A stretch of DNA of 39,480 nucleotides from Marmoricola sp. (lineage in GTDB: Bacteria > Actinomycetota > Actinomycetes > Propionibacteriales > Nocardioidaceae). Location of the stretch: the NCBI RefSeq assembly GCF_025965085.1, contig NZ_JAOPXP010000228.1, positions 1-39,480 of the forward strand. The letters are read 5' to 3'. The notes beneath the pieces are model-generated. The model was given only the letters and a program-made list of their open reading frames with translations, did no database searches and had not been told where the DNA came from. The position numbers were made by a program, and so were the translations under genes. Shown one piece after another: positions 9,351 to 16,328 of the stretch. Numbering within the stretch: the first letter of the stretch is position 1; each line of letters opens with the position of its first letter.

Positions 9351-9536
9351 CGGTGATCAGTCCTCGGCCAGTACCCACTGTTCCATGACGTCACAGAGGA
9401 CGGATCCGGTGCCGGGGTCGGGGTTCTCACGCAGAGCCGTTACCCGTGCTGCGCACCGGCTACACGCCCGCCGGTGAATGTTCGCGGCAGGCCGGCCCCG
9501 GCAGCTGGCCCGTCACCGGCCCGGTCACTCGCCCGG

Positions 9537-9893
9537 TCAGCCAGCCGGGTCGCGCCGTACTTGCGCCTGGGCCCAGCTCACCAGCGGTGCCACCAGCTCC
9601 GCCGCGTGCTGCCCGGCGTCGGTCAGGCTGTACTCCACGTGCGGGGGTACGACGGGTCGCGCCTCGCGGGCCACCAAGCCGTCGTTCTCCAGGGTCTGCA
9701 GCGTCTGGACGAGCATCTTCTCGCTCACTCCGGGGAGCTTGCGCTTGACCTCGCTCCAGCGCAGGACGGTGTCGCGCAGCACGAGGAGCACCAGCACTCC
9801 CCACTTGCTGGTGATGTGCTCGACGAGCGTCCTGGTGGCCGGGCAGGCGATGTCGATGTCCAGGATCGGGGCGGTCGTGGTGGGCGTGCTCAC
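9537..9893 (-). CDS. HxlR-family redox regulator, QorR-like
   Basis: This 118-aa winged-helix protein of the HxlR/DUF24 family shows CPATRTLVEHITSKWGVLVLLVLRD, the motif F-like LRWSEVKRKLPGVSEKMLVQTLQTLENDGLV and VEYSLTDAG. It has a single cysteine at position 17, just before the first helix, as expected for the redox-sensing HxlR subgroup (Corynebacterium QorR is the model). Start GTG at 9893 with AAGG 7 nt upstream. The gene is divergent from a QorB-like reductase across 129 bp that contain an inverted repeat. Repression relieved by Cys oxidation under quinone or disulfide stress is inferred from the family. Confidence 0.88.
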   Translation of the reverse strand: MSTPTTTAPILDIDIACPATRTLVEHITSKWGVLVLLVLRDTVLRWSEVKRKLPGVSEKMLVQTLQTLENDGLVAREARPVVPPHVEYSLTDAGQHAAELVAPLVSWAQAQVRRDPAG

Positions 9894-9915
9894 GGAACGA
9901 CCTTACCTCCAGGTA

Positions 9916-9946
9916 GGTACCCCACTTCAAAGTGGGTACCCCACCT
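9916..9946. promoter_or_regulatory. Candidate QorR operator in the divergent promoter
   Basis: GGTACCCCACTT (9916-9927) faces AAGTGGGTACC (9930-9940), a near-perfect inverted repeat, and a further half-site copy GGTACCCCACC follows from 9935. The element lies between the divergent HxlR and quinone reductase genes, where an autoregulated redox operator is expected. Confidence 0.65.
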
Positions 9947-10022
9947 GTGGAAGGGTTCCCGGCCGCCCACTGTTGAGGGGGTACCGGGCCCTCCTCTGGG
10001 CCCTCGAGACCCAGGAGAACCA

Positions 10023-10871
10023 GTGTCAGTAGTGGTGACCGGCGCGACCGGACGGCTCGGACGACTCACGGTCGAGGCACTCCTCGCCCGAGGTGTGGAG
10101 CCGACGAGCATCGTGGCGACAGGGCGAGCGACCGACAAGCTCGCGGACCTCGCCGATCGGGGCGTGAACGTGGCGGAGCTCGACTACTCCGACGTCCGGG
10201 AAGGGGTCCTCTCCGCAGGTGACGTCGTCGTGTTCGTCTCGGGCAGCGAGGTCGGCCAGCGCGTCGACCAGCACCGCAACCTGGTCGACGCGGCGGTGAG
10301 GGCCGGGGTGGCACGGCTCATCTACACGAGCGCCCCGGCCGCCGACGACACGACCCTGATCCTCGCCCCTGAGCACGCCGCGACCGAGCAGCTGATCCGC
10401 GAGAGCGGCCTGGCCTTCACCTTCTTGCGCAACGGCTGGTACTCCGAGAACTTCGAGCAGGCCTTCCGGCAGGCGTCCGGGACCGGCGTCGTGGCGGCAA
10501 GTGTCGGGCAGGGCCGCGTGGCCAGTGCGGCCATCGCGGACTTCGCCGAGGCGGCCGCCGTGGTCGCCACGACCGAGGGCCACGAGGGCGTCGTCTACGA
10601 GCTCTCCGGCGACGTCGCCTGGTCGCACGACGACCTGGCTGCGGCGTTCGGCGAGGTGCTCGGCCGCGAGGTCGTCTACCGCCCGCTGACTCCGGAGGAG
10701 CACCGCTCCGTCCTCGTCGGGGCAGGCCTCGACGAGGGGACCGCAGGATTCGTGGTGGCGCTGGACCAGAACACGGCTGAGGGCCTCCTCGCCGTCACGA
10801 CCGGCGAGCTGACGAGGCTGATCGGCCGCCCGACCACGCCGTTGCTGGAGACCGTGCGCACCTGGTCCTGA
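10023..10871 (+). CDS. NAD(P)H:quinone oxidoreductase, QorB/NmrA-like atypical SDR
   Basis: This 282-aa protein starts at GTG 10023 with AGGAGA 4 nt upstream. The N-terminal dinucleotide motif is VTGATGRLG. Signature stretches SGSEVGQRVDQHRN, FLRNGWYSENF, VYELSGDVAW and LIGRPTTPLLETV match the E. coli QorB (YtfG) type as I remember it, so two-electron reduction of quinones with NAD(P)H is the likely activity. Divergent pairing with the single-cysteine HxlR regulator strengthens this: the same pairing is known in Corynebacterium glutamicum (qorR/qor2). The ORF-track extension upstream of 10023 is not real, since it runs through the promoter and antisense to the regulator. Confidence 0.88.
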   Translation: MSVVVTGATGRLGRLTVEALLARGVEPTSIVATGRATDKLADLADRGVNVAELDYSDVREGVLSAGDVVVFVSGSEVGQRVDQHRNLVDAAVRAGVARLIYTSAPAADDTTLILAPEHAATEQLIRESGLAFTFLRNGWYSENFEQAFRQASGTGVVAASVGQGRVASAAIADFAEAAAVVATTEGHEGVVYELSGDVAWSHDDLAAAFGEVLGREVVYRPLTPEEHRSVLVGAGLDEGTAGFVVALDQNTAEGLLAVTTGELTRLIGRPTTPLLETVRTWS

Positions 10872-10928
10872 CCGGGCAGGTCCTGCGGTTCACCCCCGCC
10901 GGGCCCGCCCCAGGGGCAACACCGCGCG

Positions 10929-11795
10929 TCAGCGTAGGCCGAGGGTCTTGATCGCCTGCTCGGCCATCCTGGACTCGCCCAGCGCGTTCGGGTGCACGAT
11001 CACCGGGTTGGTCCCTCCCACCACCGGCTCGACCCAGCGCACGCCGATCGGCTTGCAGGCGTCATGGCCGTTGGAGACGGTGTTGAGGTCGACGTACGTC
11101 GCGCCCGTGGCGGCGGCGGCGCGTCGTACGGCGTCGTTGAGGGTGCTCTGCAGGTGGCGCAGGTAGGGCACGTCGCCGGAGGCGACAGGCATCTGGGGGT
11201 AGCAACCGCCGCTCGTCGGCACGATCCACGGGTAGCCGAGGATGGCCACCTTGGCCCTCGGGGCCTTGGCCCGCACCGCCCTCAGCGCACGGACCAGCGA
11301 CGGGTACGTCGTCTGCTTCACCGTCGTCTCGAACGAGGAGCCGTACCTGTCCTTGCAGGGGCTGCCCTGGCCGAGCGTGGAGAGCCCCGCGCTGCCGCAC
11401 TGCGAGATGGCGTTGATGAACACGCCGCTGTCGTTCCCGCCGATCGTCATGGTGATGAGCTGGGTGTCCTTGCGGACGGCGTCGAGCTGTGCCGGCACGC
11501 CTCGGTACTGCGAGGTGAAGTAGTGGCTGGTGTCCGCTCCACCGCAGGTGGCGTCGGTGAGCTGCGCCCCGATCCTGGCGGCGACCACGTGGGGGTAGTT
11601 GCGAGTCGAGCGTGCGCAGAACGGGGACGCCGCGGGATCGGGGGGCAGTACGCCGGAGGCGGCGCTGTAGGAGTCACCGAGAGCGACGTAGCGCAGGGGG
11701 GTGGCTGCTGCTCCCGAGGGGGCGGCCACGCCGGCGACGCCTGCGGCGGCAGTCGTGACGGTGGCGAGGACGATGGCGAGGAGACGACGGGGCAC
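10929..11795 (-). CDS. Secreted SGNH-family lipase/esterase
   Basis: A signal peptide (VPRRLLAIVLATVTTAAAG, cleavage near SGAAA) precedes an SGNH hydrolase: block I ALGDSYSAASG with nucleophile Ser42, block III IGGNDSG, and block V near the C-terminus with the catalytic His in IVHPNALGE. Three Cys pairs in the mature part suggest disulfides, as in Streptomyces secreted SGNH lipases. The GTG at 11795 is preferred over 11801 because the Shine-Dalgarno GGAG overlaps the upstream GTG and sits 5 nt before 11795. Natural substrate unknown; extracellular ester hydrolysis is the family role. Confidence 0.9.
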   Translation of the reverse strand: MPRRLLAIVLATVTTAAAGVAGVAAPSGAAATPLRYVALGDSYSAASGVLPPDPAASPFCARSTRNYPHVVAARIGAQLTDATCGGADTSHYFTSQYRGVPAQLDAVRKDTQLITMTIGGNDSGVFINAISQCGSAGLSTLGQGSPCKDRYGSSFETTVKQTTYPSLVRALRAVRAKAPRAKVAILGYPWIVPTSGGCYPQMPVASGDVPYLRHLQSTLNDAVRRAAAATGATYVDLNTVSNGHDACKPIGVRWVEPVVGGTNPVIVHPNALGESRMAEQAIKTLGLR

Positions 11796-11893
11796 GGACA
11801 CTCCAAGGTGGTGGGCGGTCGGTGGTCCAACGACTGTGCCCGGCTGGCGTTACGAGACCCCGGGGGCGGCCCAGGGAGGCTGCGGTCGTGGCC

Positions 11894-12733
11894 TCAGTCG
11901 AGCGGTGCCTGGCCGACGCTGGTGCGCAGCTGGGCCAGGATTCGGGTGAGCAGCCGCGAGACCTGCATCTGTGTCACCCCGATGCGGCAGGCGATCTCGC
12001 GCTGGGTGAGCCCCTCGACGAACCGCATGCCGAGGATCTGCTGATCGCGGTCCGGCAGCGTGCGCAGCACCGGATGGAGCATCACGCGCGCCTCCGCGGC
12101 ACCGTGACCACTGTCCCCGCAGGGCAGCATCTCCCCGAGGGTGCTGGCCTCCTCACCGCCGACGGGGCGGTCCAGCGAGGTCGGCACGAAGCAGCCGTCA
12201 CTGGCCAGCGCCTCCCTCACCGACTCCGGGGGCTCCCCGAGGTGCTCGGCGACCTCGACGGGGTGGGGGGAACGTCCGAGCTGGCAGGAGAGCTCCGCCT
12301 CGGCCGCGTTGATCCGCGCCTGGAGCTCCTGGATGCGCCTCGGCGGCCGGACCATCCAGCCGTGGTCGCGGAAGTACCGGCGCAGCTCACCGCGGATCGT
12401 CGGCACGGCATAGGAGAGGAAGTCGTGGCCGGTGGCGATGTCGTAGCGCTGGGCCGCCTTGGTCAGGGCCAGGGCGGCCACCTGGCGCAGGTCCTCGAGG
12501 GGGACGCCGCGCGAACGGTAACGCGCCGCCTCGCGGTGGGCGACCCCGAGGTTGACCTCGATGGCCCGGCCCATCAGCGCCCGGCGCTCGTCCTCGCCGT
12601 CGCAGCACCGGGCCAGGCTGAACAGCTCGTGCGTGAGCCGGGTGCGTTCCTCCGCCGCAGCGGACCGGAGGCCCGGGCCGCTGCGTTCGTACGTCGATGT
12701 CTCGGGGTGCACTGCTGCTGTCATGGCGCTCAC
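11894..12733 (-). CDS. RNA polymerase sigma factor, SigB/SigF/SigG family
   Basis: This 279-aa group 3 sigma-70 factor includes region 2 (INLGVAHREAARYRSRGVPLEDLRQVAALALTKAAQRYD-type sequence, then FLSYAVPTIRGELRRYFRDHGW), region 3 (VRPPRRIQELQARINAAEAEL), and region 4 with the C-terminal HTH LTQREIACRIGVTQMQVSRLL. Members direct general or osmotic stress responses and are usually controlled by anti-sigma kinase/anti-anti-sigma partners, but none is adjacent here. Start GTG 12733 or ATG 12724; neither has a convincing Shine-Dalgarno. Confidence 0.93.
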   Translation of the reverse strand: MSAMTAAVHPETSTYERSGPGLRSAAAEERTRLTHELFSLARCCDGEDERRALMGRAIEVNLGVAHREAARYRSRGVPLEDLRQVAALALTKAAQRYDIATGHDFLSYAVPTIRGELRRYFRDHGWMVRPPRRIQELQARINAAEAELSCQLGRSPHPVEVAEHLGEPPESVREALASDGCFVPTSLDRPVGGEEASTLGEMLPCGDSGHGAAEARVMLHPVLRTLPDRDQQILGMRFVEGLTQREIACRIGVTQMQVSRLLTRILAQLRTSVGQAPLD

Positions 12734-13097
12734 CGACCGCTCACGTCCCCACAGGGAGGTTGTTGGCTGGGAGTGCCGCTGCCCCTAGAGCACTCAGCAT
12801 CGGGTCAGTGGCTTCAACGGGATGCACACCACCACTGGGGGGCGGTGCCTCAACCACGATAATCAAATCGCCGCCCACCACAAGACCTTTCCCGGGGGAA
12901 GTCGGTGGCGTTCGACCGCGGGCGCGCCGACGAGCGTGACGGCGTACCGGTCCCTCTCTGGTCAGGTCGGAGTCATGTTCGCCGGGCTAGGTTCGATGCG
13001 TGAACCAAGGCTTGTGGCGTGTCGGGCGGGGCGAGCGGACGACCCAGACGTGGTCATCCCGACCAGCGTGGAAGACGCGGCCCAGGCGGTCCGGACG
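12734..13097. other. Intergenic region between divergent sigma factor and esterase genes
   Basis: About 360 bp. An A/T-rich pocket around 12858-12867 (GATAATCAAATC) is the most promoter-like patch for the minus-strand sigma gene. TAGGTT at 12988-12993 is a possible -10 for the esterase. In-frame starts upstream of 13098 (ATG 12975, ATG 12996, GTG 13050, GTG 13068) cannot be excluded. Confidence 0.4.
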
Positions 13098-14231
13098 ATG
13101 CTGAGCGTGCCCTGGATCAACACAGGTCTCACGGGCAGGCCCGTCCTCGCCCTGGCCGTCGCGGGGGCCGTGCTGCCCGTCGTGGCCGTCGCCTGGCTCG
13201 CCAGGCGCCGCACGAACGGTGTGCCGACTGGCCGTTCGATGAGCGGCTGGCGCGCCAGGTCGGTGCTGACGCGGATGGTTCCGATGGTGGTTCTGGTGCT
13301 GTGCGCGCAGTTCTTCGCGATGGCGGCGCTGGCGCTGCGGGTCAACGACGTCTACCTCTTCTACACGAGCTGGGCGGACCTGTTCGGGCAGGTGTCCCAG
13401 GGATCCGCGATCCAGACAGGCGGACTGGTGGGGCGGGGCCAAGGGGCCGTGCGCCTGATGACGGTGCCCTCCCGGGACACTGGCAGTCAGCACCAGGTGC
13501 TCGTCTGGCTGCCCCCGGAGTACAGCCTCCCGAGGTACCGCGACCACCACTTCCCGGTCGTGCTGTTCCTCACCGGCCAACCCAGTACGCCGCAGACCGC
13601 GTTCCGCCACTTCAGCTTCGCCCGCAAGGCGATGGAGGCGATCAGCTCCCAGCACGTGCCGCCGTTCGTCGCTGTGTTCCCGACCCTGATGATCAGCCCG
13701 CCCCGTGACACCGAGTGCACGGACGTGCCCGGGGGACCCAAGGCCGAGACCTGGCTGGCCAAGGACGTGCCCCGGTTCGTCACCGAGCACTTCAGAGTGG
13801 GCCGCCCGGGAAGGGCCTGGACGACGATGGGGTGGAGCACCGGCGGCTTCTGCTCGGCGAAGCTGGTCACGTCGCACCCGGGCGAGTTCGGCTCTGCGGT
13901 CGCCTTCGGCGGCTACTTCCAGCCTGTCGAGGACAAGACCACCGGCACCCTGTTCGGCGGCCGGAAGCGCCTGGCGCTGCACAACTCGCCGGCGTGGCTC
14001 TACGAGCACCGCGGTGGGCTGCGCGGCTCCCGCATGCTGCTCATCGCGGGCCAGCAGGACAAGCAGACGTGGCGGGCGACCAGTCAGATGATCAGGATCG
14101 CGTCGGGGGACCCCTCTGTCACTCACATCGCCTTCCCGCAAGGAGGGCACAACTACCGGAACTATGCGTCCTACCTCCCCGACGCGCTCGCGTGGGCCGC
14201 CCAGGGGTGGCCGACAGGGAGCCACCCATGA
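13098..14231 (+). CDS. Membrane-anchored alpha/beta-hydrolase (esterase D/antigen 85-like)
   Basis: Taken from ATG 13098 (377 aa), where a hydrophobic segment begins almost at once. There are two or three TM helices: LALAVAGAVLPVVAVAWLA and MVPMVVLVLCAQFFAMAAL, followed by the YTSWADLFG stretch. The soluble part is an alpha/beta hydrolase with nucleophile Ser247 in TMGWSTGGFCSAKL and a probable catalytic His in GGHNYRNYASYLPDALAW. Proteins of this architecture often lie near lysyl-PG synthases in actinobacteria, and aminoacyl-PG hydrolases are known as partners of such synthases. lysX lies 2 kb downstream, so a role in trimming aminoacylated lipids is a reasonable inference, not shown. The start is uncertain (see intergenic entry). 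Confidence 0.8.
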   Translation: MLSVPWINTGLTGRPVLALAVAGAVLPVVAVAWLARRRTNGVPTGRSMSGWRARSVLTRMVPMVVLVLCAQFFAMAALALRVNDVYLFYTSWADLFGQVSQGSAIQTGGLVGRGQGAVRLMTVPSRDTGSQHQVLVWLPPEYSLPRYRDHHFPVVLFLTGQPSTPQTAFRHFSFARKAMEAISSQHVPPFVAVFPTLMISPPRDTECTDVPGGPKAETWLAKDVPRFVTEHFRVGRPGRAWTTMGWSTGGFCSAKLVTSHPGEFGSAVAFGGYFQPVEDKTTGTLFGGRKRLALHNSPAWLYEHRGGLRGSRMLLIAGQQDKQTWRATSQMIRIASGDPSVTHIAFPQGGHNYRNYASYLPDALAWAAQGWPTGSHP

Positions 14232-14316
14232 ACCGCGTGATGCCGGAGCGTGGCGCGATCTGCGGCCCGAGCCGTCGGTCCGGGCAATGGGACGAGGAGC
14301 GCGCCGGTGGCGACGT

Positions 14317-15138
14317 TCAGGCGTCGCCCGGAAGGCCGGCGTCCAGCAGCGTCTGGGCGATGAGTGCGTGCCCGGCGGCATCGGGGTGGTCCCCGTCAGG
14401 CGCCAGGAGCAAGTCGATGTCACGGCCGCGGTTCTGGAACGCCGCGAAGAGGTCGACGTAGTGGGTCCCCGCCGTTGCGGACACCGAGCTGATCGCGGCA
14501 TTGACGTTGCGGGTCAGCGTGATCGACGCCTGCCGTCCGGCAGCACCCGCGGCGCGTTCCGCGACCTCTCCGTCCTCGAAGACGTTCCAGTACCCCGTGA
14601 CCAGCACCGAGGTGGACCGTCCCTGGCGAAGGGCGCGGATCTCGCCCAGGACCTTGGCCAGGGTGGCTCGCATCGCGACCATCTCGTCGCTGACACAGTC
14701 GGTCCGCCCCGTCGTGCACGAGCCTTCGACGACCTGGTCGTGGTGGTCACCGAAGTCGTTGGCGCCGATGGTGACGAGCACGACGTCCGACTGCCTTACG
14801 GCATCGGCGACCTTCGGATCCTCCTTGATCTGGGCGAGGAGGCCGCTGGTGTCCAGGCCGCTGACGGCCTCGTTCGCGACAGTCACAGGAGTGCCGGTAC
14901 GACGGCTGAGGAGCGCGGCGTACGAGGTCGGGAACGGGTCGCACGAACAGGCAGCGCCGGCGGGCACGGAGTCGCCCAGGGCGACCACCGCATGATGGGC
15001 AGGCCCCGAGGCGGTCGTCGCCTGAGGCAGTCGGGAGGCGTCCCGGTCCAGGAGGGAGGTGTGGCCCGGGACCACCAGCAACGCCGCAGTGACCGACATG
15101 GACGCCGCCGCCCGGAGCACTGCTCGCGGGATCTTCAC
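14317..15138 (-). CDS. Secreted SGNH hydrolase
   Basis: From GTG 15138 (273 aa) the protein starts VKIPRAVLRAAASMSVTAALLVV, a signal or anchor segment. SGNH block I is ALGDSVPAG (Ser57), block III TIGANDFG, and the catalytic Asp-His pair is near the C-terminus in PDGDHPDAAGH. Two close cysteines (ACSC) and later Cys residues may form disulfides. The ORF-track start at 15243 would add 35 non-hydrophobic residues ahead of the signal and run through an inverted repeat, so it is rejected. Convergent with the esterase gene. Second SGNH enzyme in 4 kb; the two share little beyond the motifs. Confidence 0.85.
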   Translation of the reverse strand: MKIPRAVLRAAASMSVTAALLVVPGHTSLLDRDASRLPQATTASGPAHHAVVALGDSVPAGAACSCDPFPTSYAALLSRRTGTPVTVANEAVSGLDTSGLLAQIKEDPKVADAVRQSDVVLVTIGANDFGDHHDQVVEGSCTTGRTDCVSDEMVAMRATLAKVLGEIRALRQGRSTSVLVTGYWNVFEDGEVAERAAGAAGRQASITLTRNVNAAISSVSATAGTHYVDLFAAFQNRGRDIDLLLAPDGDHPDAAGHALIAQTLLDAGLPGDA

Positions 15139-15170
15139 GTCGCTGGACCCGTCGGAGTGGCTGGAGCGCT

Positions 15171-15189
15171 GGTGGAGAACATCTCCACC
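15171..15189. promoter_or_regulatory. Perfect 8-bp inverted repeat upstream of the SGNH gene
   Basis: GGTGGAGA-ACA-TCTCCACC is perfectly symmetric with a 3-nt spacer. It begins about 33 bp upstream of the SGNH start (15138). On the minus strand TAAAGT, a -10-like hexamer, lies immediately upstream, so a bound repressor would cover the transcription start. Confidence 0.5.
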
Positions 15190-15326
15190 GACTTTACCGG
15201 CTCCCTCGTGCCGCGGCACGCCGTGCGGACCGATGTCGCGCATGTCACCTGGCCGGGGCGATCACCCGGCCAGGGTCGCCCGCCCTTCTCGAGTACTCGT
15301 GGGCAGCACGCTCGCGGGGTGCCGTC

Positions 15327-16328
15327 GTGACCTCTGCACTCGGGTGGCGTCACAGTGCGGTCCTCGGGTTCGGCGTCCTCCCGGTCCTCGTGGGCGCCGC
15401 GAACGGGAGGGTGGTCCGCGCTGTTCCCGCGGTCCCGCCTCGCACGCTGGTCACCGGCCTGCTGTGCGCCCTGGGCGCCGCCCTGTGCTACGGGATCGGG
15501 TCGGTCCTGCAGGCGGCGGCAGCCCGCGACACCCAGCGTTCGGACTCGCTCGACCCTCGGCTGCTCCTGCGGCTGGCCGGCTCCCGCGCCTACGTCCTCG
15601 GCGTCGTCCTGGACGGCACGGGATTCGTGCTCACGCTCGCAGCCGCCCGCGCGTTGCCCCTCTTCGTCGTCCAGTCCGTCGTCGCCTGCTTCCTGGCCGT
15701 CACGGCGGTCCTGGGGACTGTCTTCCTGCGCGCGCCGCTGCACCCGCGGGACCGCCTGGGCCTGGGGCTGGTGCTGGTCGGCCTCGTCCTGGTGGCTCTG
15801 TCCGCCAGGGCGGAGAGCCCGGTCCAGGTGAACGACTCGCTGCAATGGGCGACCCTCGCGGGCGTCGTGCTCCTGGTCGGGGCCGGGACGTTCGTCGGAC
15901 GCCTGGGCGGCGCGCACGGCGCGCTCCCGCTGGGCGCCGTGGCGGGTCTGGCCTTCGGCGCCACCTCGGTGGGCGCCCGGATGCTCCCGGCGGGTCCCGA
16001 GGGAGCGGACCTTCTCGCACGGGCGGTGCACGTCCTGGCCCAGCCGGCGACGTGGGCCATCGTGGTGGCAGGGGGGCTGGGAATGCTGGCGTACTCGAGT
16101 GCCCTCCAGCGAGGTTCGGTCACACGGGCCACAGCACCTCTCGTGGTCGGGGAGACGGTGGCGCCGGCGCTGGTCGGCCTGTGGTTCCTCGGCGACCAGT
16201 CGCGCCCCGGGTGGCAGTGGGCCGCGGTTGCGGGCTTCGTGCTCGCCGTGGTCGGTGCTCTCAGCCTGTCCCGCTACGGAGAGGCCATCGAGCCGTCACG
16301 CCAATCCGCTGAGGAGGGGATCGCATGA
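15327..16328 (+). CDS. EamA/DMT-family membrane permease
   Basis: This 333-aa protein has about ten hydrophobic segments in two halves, e.g. LVTGLLCALGAALCYGIGSVLQAAAA, FVVQSVVACFLAVTAVLGTVFL, LGLGLVLVGLVLVALSA and WAAVAGFVLAVVGALSL. This is the layout of drug/metabolite transporters of the EamA superfamily. The GTG at 15327 has no strong Shine-Dalgarno. Its stop overlaps the lysX start as ATGA, so the two are translationally coupled. Substrate unknown. The coupling suggests a link with lysyl-PG or lysine handling (inference). The first ~35 residues also contain a hydrophobic segment. Confidence 0.85.
   Translation: MTSALGWRHSAVLGFGVLPVLVGAANGRVVRAVPAVPPRTLVTGLLCALGAALCYGIGSVLQAAAARDTQRSDSLDPRLLLRLAGSRAYVLGVVLDGTGFVLTLAAARALPLFVVQSVVACFLAVTAVLGTVFLRAPLHPRDRLGLGLVLVGLVLVALSARAESPVQVNDSLQWATLAGVVLLVGAGTFVGRLGGAHGALPLGAVAGLAFGATSVGARMLPAGPEGADLLARAVHVLAQPATWAIVVAGGLGMLAYSSALQRGSVTRATAPLVVGETVAPALVGLWFLGDQSRPGWQWAAVAGFVLAVVGALSLSRYGEAIEPSRQSAEEGIA

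Noticed and set aside
5955-9356. 1133-aa plus-strand ORF
   Set aside because: Overlaps the zinc dehydrogenase in another frame and is antisense to the GH13 gene; composition is low-complexity Arg/Gly/Val and has no motifs.
9470-9545. Repeated CCGGTCA-like stretches between the GH13 and HxlR genes
   Set aside because: Copies are imperfect and irregularly spaced (CCCGTCACC, CCCGGTCAC, CCCGGTCAG); not strong enough to call a repeat array or CRISPR.
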